A stretch of DNA of 64,000 nucleotides from Thiorhodovibrio litoralis. GTDB taxonomy: Bacteria > Pseudomonadota > Gammaproteobacteria > Chromatiales > Chromatiaceae. The stretch spans positions 5,132,501 through 5,196,500 of the forward strand of contig NZ_CP121473.1 of the NCBI RefSeq assembly GCF_033954455.1, read 5' to 3'. The stretch's first letter is position 1; each line of letters opens with the position of its first letter. Below, one piece after another: positions 43,832-51,370 of this stretch. A program made the position numbers and the translations under genes. The notes below the pieces were generated by a model. It ran no database searches, had not been told where the DNA came from, and saw only the letters and a list, made by a program, of their open reading frames with translations.

Positions 43832-44110
43832 ATGACCGACATCAGCAAAGAAGAAGGCGTCCTGCTCGCTATCGTCGAGCGCTTCGAGCAATTCCGCCTG
43901 CCACGCGCGCTCGAGATCAAGGCGCGGGTTGATCACGGTGAGGCGCTCACGGATACCGATATCACGCATTTGGAACAAGTCATGGAGGATGCGGAATCCA
44001 TCAAAGCCTATGTGGATAAGCGCCCGGAATTCGGCAAGCTCTACGCCCGGGCGGTGCATCTCTACAAGGATATTACTGACAAGGCGCTGGCGAACGAGCC
44101 GGGGGCCTGA
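43832..44110 (+). CDS. Small hypothetical protein
   Basis: 92 residues from the ATG at 43832 (MTDISKEEGVLLAIVERFEQ). Acidic and helical, with no signal peptide and no recognised domain. It ends convergently with the GrrM-like gene; the two overlap by 38 bases. It may form a unit with the gene at 42688. Confidence 0.6.
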   Translation: MTDISKEEGVLLAIVERFEQFRLPRALEIKARVDHGEALTDTDITHLEQVMEDAESIKAYVDKRPEFGKLYARAVHLYKDITDKALANEPGA

Positions 44111-45227
44111 CGCGCGCGCAGCGGGCGGCGGCGGCGGCCAGGTGCGCGAACAGGGCGCGATAGAGATCGCAGTGGGGGTCTTTCTCGCCCAAGCGGCCAT
44201 GGACGGAGTAGGCGCGCACCGGGCAGCCGCCGTGGCACAGGGCGAGAAAGTCGCAGTCCAGGCAGTCTCCCGCGAGCAACTGCGCCGGGCGCTGATGGAA
44301 GCGTTCGCGCACCGGGTTGGCGGCGAGCAGTGCGGTTAGGGAGGCGGCCTCGAACAGGTTGCCGAAGCGCCAGTCCGGGTAGCTGCTGACCCAGCAGTCG
44401 CACTGGGCGACATGGCCGCGCGCGTCAATGCACAGCATGTGCCGAGCGCAGTCGTCGGTCCAGATGCAGGGCCGCAGGCTGGGCTGATCGCGAAAATAGG
44501 CCAGCAGTTCATCGAAGGGGCCAACGCGCGTGTCGTCGTCCGGGCCGCGCGCTAGCCAGACATCGGCCAGCTCGGTATAGAAGCGGATCAACGCGGGGCT
44601 GGCTTGCGGTAGGTCGCGCTTGACCGCGTTGAGGGCGCCGCCTGGAAATGGCGTGTTGACCTGGAAGCTGCGAATGCCAAGCGTATCAACAAAGTGACTG
44701 TAAAAGGCATCTGCGCCCAGTTCCAAAGTGGCGGCATTGGGCACGGCGATGGCCGAGACCTTGATGCCGACCGCGCGCGCCTGCTGGATCGCCCGGATCA
44801 AGAGAGCATCGTAATCCTGGCAGTCGCGACCCGCGCGGTGGCGATGGAGATTGGGCACATCGAGCGAGGTGCTGACCCGGTTGTCGAACATCTCGCGGAT
44901 GATGTCGTTCCAGCGTGGGCTGTAGCCGATCAAATTGCTTTGCAATTCATGCCGGACGTTCAGGCCGCGCGCGATGGCGGCGGTCGCGATCAGCGCCTGG
45001 GCATGGGCGAACCAGGACGGCGACAGCGTCATCACCTCACCGCCCTGCCAGTGGATCAAGAGGGTCGCGTAGCCGGTGGCCAGCAGATGATCCAGCACCT
45101 TGGTGATCAGGACCTCCAGGCCCTCCAGCGACAGCGTCTCGTTGCTGTGTTCCTCGAAGCAATAGTCACAGGCCGCGTTGCATTGCAGCGTCGGCAGCAG
45201 AATCAGCGCGAAAGTCCGCCCGCTCAT
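44073..45227 (-). CDS. GrrM-like radical SAM/SPASM peptide maturase (cyclophane-forming)
   Basis: 384 residues from the ATG at 45227. The radical SAM motif CNAACDYC (Cys16, 20, 23) lies close to the N-terminus, as in GrrM/XyeB/FxsB enzymes; HWQGGEVM is the GGE equivalent. The SPASM domain has CIWTDDCARHMLC, CDCW, CLDCDFLALCHGGC and HCDLYR. This enzyme group links an aromatic ring to the side chain two residues later, giving three-residue cyclophanes. The nearby precursor has four Trp-Xaa-Asn motifs, the right kind of substrate. The last ~20 residues (Ala/Arg/Pro-rich) overlap the convergent gene and look like an added tail. Confidence 0.85.
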   Translation of the reverse strand: MSGRTFALILLPTLQCNAACDYCFEEHSNETLSLEGLEVLITKVLDHLLATGYATLLIHWQGGEVMTLSPSWFAHAQALIATAAIARGLNVRHELQSNLIGYSPRWNDIIREMFDNRVSTSLDVPNLHRHRAGRDCQDYDALLIRAIQQARAVGIKVSAIAVPNAATLELGADAFYSHFVDTLGIRSFQVNTPFPGGALNAVKRDLPQASPALIRFYTELADVWLARGPDDDTRVGPFDELLAYFRDQPSLRPCIWTDDCARHMLCIDARGHVAQCDCWVSSYPDWRFGNLFEAASLTALLAANPVRERFHQRPAQLLAGDCLDCDFLALCHGGCPVRAYSVHGRLGEKDPHCDLYRALFAHLAAAAARCARVRPPARSPAPCQ

Positions 45228-45234
45228 GCCGCGC

Positions 45235-46008
45235 TCAGCCCGGCTCCGGTGGCGCTTCGGCGGCACTCAGATCCGCGCGCAAGGCGCCAGCGGCGGCCTC
45301 GATGTCGCCAAACATCCGCTGGATTCCGGAGCCTGCGGCCGCGCAGGTGAAGTCGCGCGCCAGCCACTTGAAGTAACCGCCGCAGCGCGACAGCCAGGGG
45401 CAGTCGGCGCACTCGCCGCCCGCTGCCAGCAATTGCGCTTGGAACTCGCTGACCGACGCCGGGCCGGCGTCGCGCACCAGCGCGCCGTCGTCGTCGATGA
45501 CCTGGATCTCGGCGGGGTCTTGTTCCAGCAATGACCACAGCGACACCGGCTGGTCGTGAACAAAGGATACCAAGAGCCCATTGAAGGGCTCGACCGTCTG
45601 GGACACTGTGGGATTATGCAAATAATCCACCAGCGCCGCGCGCGCCTCGGCCACCGCCAACCAGGTTGGCTGCTGCCCCCGCAGACGCACCGCAAAGCCG
45701 AGCGCCAGCGCTAGCTTCATCGCCCGCGCCAGACCGATCTCGAACGGCAGGCTGACGCGCACCGGGTGCGCATCGAGCAGCTCGGCGCAGCGATAGAGCA
45801 AGGCCAACTCGGCGACCGGGTCGGTCATGACCAGATCGAGCGGGACGCCCGCGCCCCAAGCGGCCAGCGGCGCCATATCCCCCGCCAGACCGATGATTTC
45901 GATCTGGCGCAGCCAGTCCGGGAGTGCCGCGCCGATCCGTGCCGGGAGTCCGGTCGGATCGTCCGTGCGCAGAATGACCTCGACCTTTACAGCGCTAATA
46001 CCGTCCAT
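45235..46008 (-). CDS. SPASM-like partner protein lacking the radical SAM motif
   Basis: 257 residues from the ATG at 46008. The alternating alpha/beta pattern (KVEVILRTDD, IEIIGLAGDMAPLAAWG, VPLDLVMTD, HPVRVSLPFE, GFAVRLRG) resembles a partial TIM barrel, but there is no CxxxCxxC. The C-terminus has clustered cysteines, ECADCPWLSRCGGYFKWLA then DFTC, like the end of a SPASM domain. It lies between precursor and maturase: it overlaps the precursor end by 14 bases and the maturase starts 7 bases later. I infer an accessory, possibly precursor-binding, role; the family is not recognised with certainty. Confidence 0.65.
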   Translation of the reverse strand: MDGISAVKVEVILRTDDPTGLPARIGAALPDWLRQIEIIGLAGDMAPLAAWGAGVPLDLVMTDPVAELALLYRCAELLDAHPVRVSLPFEIGLARAMKLALALGFAVRLRGQQPTWLAVAEARAALVDYLHNPTVSQTVEPFNGLLVSFVHDQPVSLWSLLEQDPAEIQVIDDDGALVRDAGPASVSEFQAQLLAAGGECADCPWLSRCGGYFKWLARDFTCAAAGSGIQRMFGDIEAAAGALRADLSAAEAPPEPG

Positions 46009-46288
46009 TCGCCCAGCCGCCGGCGCCGCGACGATTGGCCCAGCTCCCGCCGCCGCCACCGCCGTTCACCCAGCCGCCACCGCCGCGCACCACCGCGCCG
46101 CCGCGACGGTTGACCCAGGCGCCGGCTTGCACATCAGCTCCCGGCGCCATCACGCCGCCGAACACGGCTACGGCAATCGCCGCCTTCGACCAGCGCCCCA
46201 AGCCGAGCAGAAAATCGCGGCGTTCCTGTTGCACGGCTTCCTCGGGCGTCGCGGTCAGATCCTGTTCTTGATGCGGTTGTTCGTTCAT
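45995..46288 (-). CDS. GrrA-like glycine-rich RiPP precursor (predicted cyclophanes)
   Basis: 97 residues with a GGAG ribosome site. The leader (1-53) contains ERRDFLLGLGRWSKAAIAVA, which combines a twin-arginine-like motif with a hydrophobic stretch, and ends near GADVQA. The core (about 54-97) is very Gly/Arg-rich with four Trp-Xaa-Asn units: W58-V-N60, W73-V-N75, W83-A-N85 and W92-A-N94, separated by glycine runs. This matches the rSAM-modified Gly-rich (GrrA) family, where each aromatic-Xaa-Asn becomes a three-residue cyclophane. It ends with GRY. The maturase and partner genes follow in the same operon. Confidence 0.85.
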   Translation of the reverse strand: MNEQPHQEQDLTATPEEAVQQERRDFLLGLGRWSKAAIAVAVFGGVMAPGADVQAGAWVNRRGGAVVRGGGGWVNGGGGGGSWANRRGAGGWANGRY

Positions 46289-46314
46289 TGCGTTTTCTCC
46301 TGCTGGCTTACGGG

Positions 46315-46791
46315 CTACTCGGCAAGCGGCGCGGTGGGGTTGGAGAAATGCATGGCGCTGAGTTTCCAGTCGCCATCCAGGCGTTGCACCACGGCGGTGA
46401 CATTGAGCGCAAATTGACGTTCCGTGCCCTTGAGACTGTCCTGATAGACACAGTTGGCGCTGATCCAACCGACATCCCCGCTGGCCTCGGCCTGCATCCA
46501 GGGACACTCGCGTTCGACGCTGCCGGCGTCGAAGTCGGCGAAGAAATGCGTGTAGGCGTCGGCGATTTGCTCGGCGCCGACCCAGCGTTCTGCGGTGGTG
46601 GTGCCCATGACGACGGTCTGGTCGCCGGGCGCATAGAGCGCCACCAGGGCCTCCAGCTCGTGGCCGTTGAGCGCCGCCTCATGGGCGGCGAAGAGCGCCC
46701 GAATCTCGGCCTCCGGCGCGTCCGCGGCCAGCAGTGGAGTGCTGCACAGCGTTAGCGCCATGGCCATCGCCAAGGGTGATTTCATTGTCAT
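46315..46791 (-). CDS. Secreted NTF2/SnoaL-like protein
   Basis: 158 residues: a signal peptide (MKSPLAMAMALTLCSTPLLA) then an NTF2-like fold of the SgcJ/EcaC/SnoaL type (EIRALFAAHEAALNGHELEA, VALYAPGDQTVVMG, IADAYTHFFADF, FALNVTAVVQRLDGDWKLSA). Two possible starts (46791 or 46785). It is the first gene of the GrrA operon, 26 bases before the precursor. Whether it takes part in peptide maturation in the periplasm is unknown. Confidence 0.75.
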   Translation of the reverse strand: MTMKSPLAMAMALTLCSTPLLAADAPEAEIRALFAAHEAALNGHELEALVALYAPGDQTVVMGTTTAERWVGAEQIADAYTHFFADFDAGSVERECPWMQAEASGDVGWISANCVYQDSLKGTERQFALNVTAVVQRLDGDWKLSAMHFSNPTAPLAE

Positions 46792-46825
46792 CTCTCAAAT
46801 CTCCGTTCGTGGTGGTGAATTGGCG

Positions 46826-46897
46826 GTCGTTGCCGGTCGTTGCCGGTCGTTGCCGGTCGTGACAAATCCTAAACAAAGTAAACAAAGTAAACAAAGC
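46826..46897. repeat. Two adjacent short tandem repeats
   Basis: The 10-bp unit GTCGTTGCCG occurs three times plus a half unit (46826-46860), followed by three copies of the 9-bp AAACAAAGT/C (46871-46897). They occupy the promoter region of the GrrA operon (start at 46791) and may vary in copy number. Confidence 0.9.
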
Positions 46898-46918
46898 GAC
46901 CGCCGCTATCGATCAGGC

Positions 46919-48376
46919 TCAACCCCCGTCGGGCGCGTCCGGAAATACCCAGGTGATCGGGCCGGTTTGCACCGGCTCCCGCCCTGGCTGCCCCAGAGCC
47001 TTGCCGTGGCGAAGTAACTGAATCAGATCCGAGCTGACGCGCGGATTGGAGGTGAAGTAGCTGTGGCCAAAGAGATCGGTGCGCTTACCCTGATAGGTGA
47101 TCAGAGCCAAACTGCCCAACTGCGCGAGGTAACGCTGCTTTGGCTCGGGAATGTCCTCGGCCCGCAACTGCCCGACGCGATCCCGGCTGCGAAACAGGAT
47201 GCGGGACACGAGAAGCGCCCGATCCTTGGGCGAGGTATAGACTGTCAGCCGGCCATCGAGCACGCGCGGCAAGCGCCCTTCGGGCCACACCGTGACCAAA
47301 TCGGGATCGGAAAGAAAGCCGGTGATCTGCTGAGCGGCGATATCGACATCGATGTCGGGCGACAGAAGCACCAGGTTCTTGATCCGATAGTATTCGGCAG
47401 GCTCCTTGCCGGCGGCGATGGTTTCCAGCGCCAGCTCGCGCATCGCCTTCAGCGCCACGGCGGTGCCGCGGCTATGGGCGAGGATGTGCATCCCGTCAAC
47501 GCCGGGCGTGGTGGCGAGCAGGCGGATGCTTTTCTTCAAGTGCTCGACCGCGAAGTCCCCCGACTCGGTGGTGGCGGTATAGGCGGTGAGGAAGTTACCC
47601 GAGCTCGCGGCCGGCCAGGTGAAAAAGGCGCACACATGCTCGCGCCCTAAAAAATGGCACAGCTCGGCGGTGGTGTAGGCCGCGCTCTCGAAGGTTTCGT
47701 TAAAGCCATGCACATAGAGCAGGATCTCCTTTTTCGGCGCCGTTGCCAGTCGCCGTTGCACCTCGCCCTGCAACCCATGTTTGGTCGATTCATGGAGCTT
47801 AAGCTGATCCCGATCCCGCAGCAGTCGCCGCTCTCCAACCCGAATCAGCCGATAGGGCTCCTCGGGAAAGGCGCCAAGCTCTTGTACCTTACCCAGTTCC
47901 AGATTCACCTCGCGCGTGCGCCGGGCGAGTTGGCTCTGGGCGCTCAGGCTCGCCCAGTCCAGATCCGGCGTCACCCGCACCCGCACCGTACCAAAGGCGA
48001 TGCGCCGCGCGCGTTCCTGTCCATAAGGCAGGGCCGTCGCCGCCGGCTCGCGCCGCACCGAGCCGCCGAGGTCGATGGGCTCCGGCTTGCCGGCGCGCCC
48101 TGCCAGCTCCTCCGCGCTCGGCCGCGCCCGGTCTGTGATGTAGAGCACCTCCAGATCGGGGCTGTCTGGTGACGGGTTAGAGCTTGCGAACACCGGCTCG
48201 CCCTCGGGCGCGAGGTAGAGCGTCGGCGTCGGCATCAGCGAGCGAGCCGGCGTGGCGCAACCGCTAACCAGGATCACCAGGCTCAGGAGCGCCAGGATGG
48301 GCAGTGGTCGCGACCAGACGGCTGGGACAGGGTTGGCGTCGATGAGGGATCTCCGGCGGATCGTTTCCGCAAACAA
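46919..48376 (-). CDS. DUF900-type alpha/beta hydrolase lipoprotein
   Basis: 485 residues with a lipoprotein signal (LLSLVILVSGC). The alpha/beta-hydrolase region matches DUF900: ILLYVHGFNETFESAAYTTA, HILAHSRGTAVALKAM with the nucleophile serine, and LLSPDIDVDIA. Probably anchored to the outer membrane, acting as an esterase or lipase of unknown substrate. It is upstream of the GrrA operon on the same strand, separated by the tandem repeats. Confidence 0.82.
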   Translation of the reverse strand: MFAETIRRRSLIDANPVPAVWSRPLPILALLSLVILVSGCATPARSLMPTPTLYLAPEGEPVFASSNPSPDSPDLEVLYITDRARPSAEELAGRAGKPEPIDLGGSVRREPAATALPYGQERARRIAFGTVRVRVTPDLDWASLSAQSQLARRTREVNLELGKVQELGAFPEEPYRLIRVGERRLLRDRDQLKLHESTKHGLQGEVQRRLATAPKKEILLYVHGFNETFESAAYTTAELCHFLGREHVCAFFTWPAASSGNFLTAYTATTESGDFAVEHLKKSIRLLATTPGVDGMHILAHSRGTAVALKAMRELALETIAAGKEPAEYYRIKNLVLLSPDIDVDIAAQQITGFLSDPDLVTVWPEGRLPRVLDGRLTVYTSPKDRALLVSRILFRSRDRVGQLRAEDIPEPKQRYLAQLGSLALITYQGKRTDLFGHSYFTSNPRVSSDLIQLLRHGKALGQPGREPVQTGPITWVFPDAPDGG

Positions 48377-48547
48377 CGCAAAAAGCCTACCAGTCTTGGC
48401 AAGCGCCTCTGCGCCACAGATTATCTTCTATTCAACAGCTTACAGCGTCAGCCAGACTATCTGTCACGCAGTCGCTCCGAACCATCGCACCGCGCCTCCG
48501 AGATACCCGAGCGCCTCCGAGTTTTCGGAGTTGCAATCCGACCCGTT

Positions 48548-50365
48548 TCAGGGCCGCCGAATCCCCAGCCGCTTCATACGCGATTCCAGGGTGGTCGGTT
48601 TCAGGTCCAGCCGCTCGGCGGCACCGCCGGCACCGCGGATGCGCCAGCCGGTCAGTTCCAGAATCTCAAGAATATGCGCCCGCTCGCGCGCCGCGAGGCT
48701 GTCGCGCGCGATCATCTCGGGCGACGGGCTGGCGGTGACGGGCGCCGGCGCGCTGGCCAGGGCGCCGATGTTGATGTGCAGGGTCGGGCCGCGCGCGAGG
48801 ATCATGGCGCGTTCGATCAGGTTGCGCAGTTCGCGCACATTGCCGGGCCATGTGTAGGCCAGCAGCGCAGCCATGGAGTCCTCCGAAATGTGCTCGATCG
48901 GCTTGCCCATGGTCGCGCGCAATTCCTCGACGAACTGCCAGGCGAGCAGCGGGATGTCCTCGGGGCGCTCGCGCAAGGGCGGCAGAGTGACCGGGAAGAC
49001 ATTGAGCCGATAGTAGAGATCTTCGCGGAAGTCGCCCTCGGCCACCATGCGCGCGAGGTTGCGGTTGGTCGCCGCGATCAGCCGCACCTTGACCTGCAGC
49101 GTGCGCGTGCCGCCGACGCGCTCAAAGCTGCGATCCTGGAGCACGCGCAGCAGCTTGGGTTGCAGCTCCAGCGGCAGCTCGCCGACTTCGTCGAGAAACA
49201 AAGCGCCCCCGTCGGCCTGCTCGAAGCGACCCATCTGCCGCGCCAGGGCGCCGGTGTAGGCGCCTTTCTCGCGCCCGAACAGCTCGGCCTCGATCAAGGA
49301 CGCCGGCAGCGCGGCGCAGTTGACGCGCACCATGGGGCGCGCTTGGCACGCGCTCATGGCGTGGATGGCATTGGCGATGACTTCCTTGCCGCTGCCGGTC
49401 TCGCCGAGCAGCAGCACGGTGGCGCTGGTCGGTGCGACCTGGGCGATCTCCCCGAGCACCTGATTGAAGCGCGGCGAGCGGCTGGTCAGTGTCGGTAGCG
49501 GGCAGCCGCCACGGGACTGGCGCAGCAGGCGATTCTCGGCCTCCAGTCCGCCCTTCAGCCGGGTGATTTCCGCGAGCGCCTCCTTGAGCGCCTGTTCATG
49601 GCGCGCGCGGGCCAGCGATTGGGCGAAGACCTCGCCGAGGATCTTCAGGCGGACGATGAGGTCTTCCGGCCAGGCGCGGGTGTGCTGGAAGGCGGTGAAG
49701 GCGATGGCGCCGAGAATTCGCCCGCCAACGAGCAGCGGGATGCCGAGATTGGATTTCAGCCCGAGGCGCGCGCAATAGTCGCGCTCCACCAGCGCCTGCG
49801 CCGGCAGCTCGGCGGGAATCTCATGCAGTACCACCAGCCGCCCGGCGCGCAACTCGCCCTGGTACCAGGGCAGGTCCGGCGCGGCCCCGGCCAGGGTCGG
49901 CGCGAAGCCGTCGCGCACCACCGAGCAGAGTACTGCCGATGATGGCACCTTGGCCGCGCCATTGGGGTCATCGCCCGTCGCTTCGGCGACGGCCGGATCG
50001 GCGAATTCCACGAAGGTGCAGCGATCGAAGCCGAGGAAGTCCAGCAGTCGCCGCAGCGCCAGACCGATTTCCTCGGCCACCCGCTCCCCCGGCAGATCGG
50101 CGAAATGCGCCGACAGATCGCCTAAGAGTTGCTCGAAAGCCAGGCGCTCGGCAAGCGAGACCGCCGCGCTGCCAGCGGGCGCCGCACCGGGAAGCGCCGC
50201 CAATGGATTGCGTGTATCGAGCGAATGGTCGAGCGGATGGTCGAGCCGCTGGTCAGGCCGCGCCTGAAGCGCGGCATCAACCCCCGCGCTGATCTTGCCG
50301 CCAATCACCGGGTTGGATCGATCGTCGCGACGCCCTCTGGCCTGGATGGTCGTGCCGCTGATCAT
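48548..50365 (-). CDS. Sigma-54-dependent transcriptional activator with GAF domain
   Basis: 605 residues from the ATG at 50365 (MISGTTIQARG, GGAG upstream). N-terminal GAF-type sensor (about 100-270), AAA+ domain with Walker A GETGSGKEVIANAI, the sigma-54 contact loop as GAYTGA (a Tyr variant of GAFTGA found in some active members), Walker B ALFLDEVGELP, and a C-terminal Fis-type HTH (LKPTTLESRMKRLGI). It needs RNA polymerase with RpoN. Its target genes are unknown; neighbours on both sides are possible. Confidence 0.92.
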   Translation of the reverse strand: MISGTTIQARGRRDDRSNPVIGGKISAGVDAALQARPDQRLDHPLDHSLDTRNPLAALPGAAPAGSAAVSLAERLAFEQLLGDLSAHFADLPGERVAEEIGLALRRLLDFLGFDRCTFVEFADPAVAEATGDDPNGAAKVPSSAVLCSVVRDGFAPTLAGAAPDLPWYQGELRAGRLVVLHEIPAELPAQALVERDYCARLGLKSNLGIPLLVGGRILGAIAFTAFQHTRAWPEDLIVRLKILGEVFAQSLARARHEQALKEALAEITRLKGGLEAENRLLRQSRGGCPLPTLTSRSPRFNQVLGEIAQVAPTSATVLLLGETGSGKEVIANAIHAMSACQARPMVRVNCAALPASLIEAELFGREKGAYTGALARQMGRFEQADGGALFLDEVGELPLELQPKLLRVLQDRSFERVGGTRTLQVKVRLIAATNRNLARMVAEGDFREDLYYRLNVFPVTLPPLRERPEDIPLLAWQFVEELRATMGKPIEHISEDSMAALLAYTWPGNVRELRNLIERAMILARGPTLHINIGALASAPAPVTASPSPEMIARDSLAARERAHILEILELTGWRIRGAGGAAERLDLKPTTLESRMKRLGIRRP

Positions 50366-50384
50366 GGTGATGACTCCGCTCGCC

Positions 50385-51251
50385 TCAGTCGCACGACGGG
50401 ATAATGCGCAAGGGATGATCGGACTCCCGGTAGCCATCCGGTTTTTGCCTCTTGGGCAGGCTGATCTTCTCGCGCGGCTGCTCCCGATAGGGGATCTGCG
50501 CGAGCAGATGGCGGATGATGTTCAGGCGCGCGCGTTTTTTGTCGTCGGAGTGCGCGACGAACCAGGGCGCGAACTCGGTGTCGGTGGCCGCGAACATGGC
50601 ATCGCGCGCGCGGGAGTAGTCGAACCAGCGGCTGTAGGATTCCAGATCCATCGGCGAGAGCTTCCAGATCTTGCGCCGATCCTCGATGCGCGCTTCCAGC
50701 CGGCGGGTTTGCTCCTCGGGGCTGACTTCCAGCCAGTATTTGAGCAGGATGATGCCGGATTCGACCATGGCGTGCTCGACCATGGGCGTCATGTGCAAAA
50801 AGCGCTCGACGATCTCTGGCGGGGTAAAGCCCATCACCCGCTCGACTCCGGCGCGGTTGTACCAGCTGCGGTCGAAAATCACGACTTCCCCGGCGGCCGG
50901 GAAATGCTTCATGTAGCGCTGCAAATACATCTGGCTTTGCTCGCGCTCGCTCGGCGCCGGCAGCGCGACCACGCGAAACACCCGCGGACTGACGCGCTCG
51001 GTGATCGCCTTGATGGCGCCGCCCTTGCCGGCGCCATCGCGCCCCTCGAACACAATGCACACCTTCAGTCCCTTGTGCTTGACCCATTCCTGCAGGCACA
51101 CCAGCTCCTCGTGGAGTTTTCGCAATTCCTTGAGGTAACGCTTGTTTGTCATCCGGCCTGGGGTCTCGGCGGAGGCGGCGTCAGGGGCCTCCTTGGTCAA
51201 GACCTCAGCAAACTGATCTGCTTTGCGTTTCTTCGACTTCTTTTTGCTCAT
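50385..51251 (-). CDS. Polyphosphate kinase 2 (PPK2 family)
   Basis: 288 residues from the ATG at 51251, with a Lys-rich start (MSKKKSKKRKADQ). The PPK2 core shows Walker A FEGRDGAGKGGAIKAI, Walker B-like VIFDRSWYNRAGVERVMGF and the lid region. PPK2 enzymes phosphorylate nucleotides using polyphosphate or the reverse. Which class of nucleotide it uses cannot be told by eye. It ends 19 bases before the sigma-54 activator gene on the same strand. Confidence 0.92.
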   Translation of the reverse strand: MSKKKSKKRKADQFAEVLTKEAPDAASAETPGRMTNKRYLKELRKLHEELVCLQEWVKHKGLKVCIVFEGRDGAGKGGAIKAITERVSPRVFRVVALPAPSEREQSQMYLQRYMKHFPAAGEVVIFDRSWYNRAGVERVMGFTPPEIVERFLHMTPMVEHAMVESGIILLKYWLEVSPEEQTRRLEARIEDRRKIWKLSPMDLESYSRWFDYSRARDAMFAATDTEFAPWFVAHSDDKKRARLNIIRHLLAQIPYREQPREKISLPKRQKPDGYRESDHPLRIIPSCD

Positions 51252-51370
51252 GCCCAAACCCTCCGCTGGAATCACGCTTGTGCGGTCAAGGCCGCGCGGG
51301 CACTATAGACCGCCGCGCAGTCCTTTGTGACCTGGGAATTTTCCCGGGGTCTGGTTCGGGACAGCCCTGA

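Noticed and set aside
46826-46897. Possible CRISPR-like repeats
   Set aside because: Units are 9-10 bp, directly adjacent with no spacers; simple tandem repeats.
50295-51308. 337-codon plus-strand frame
   Set aside because: Antisense to PPK2, which has clear Walker motifs.
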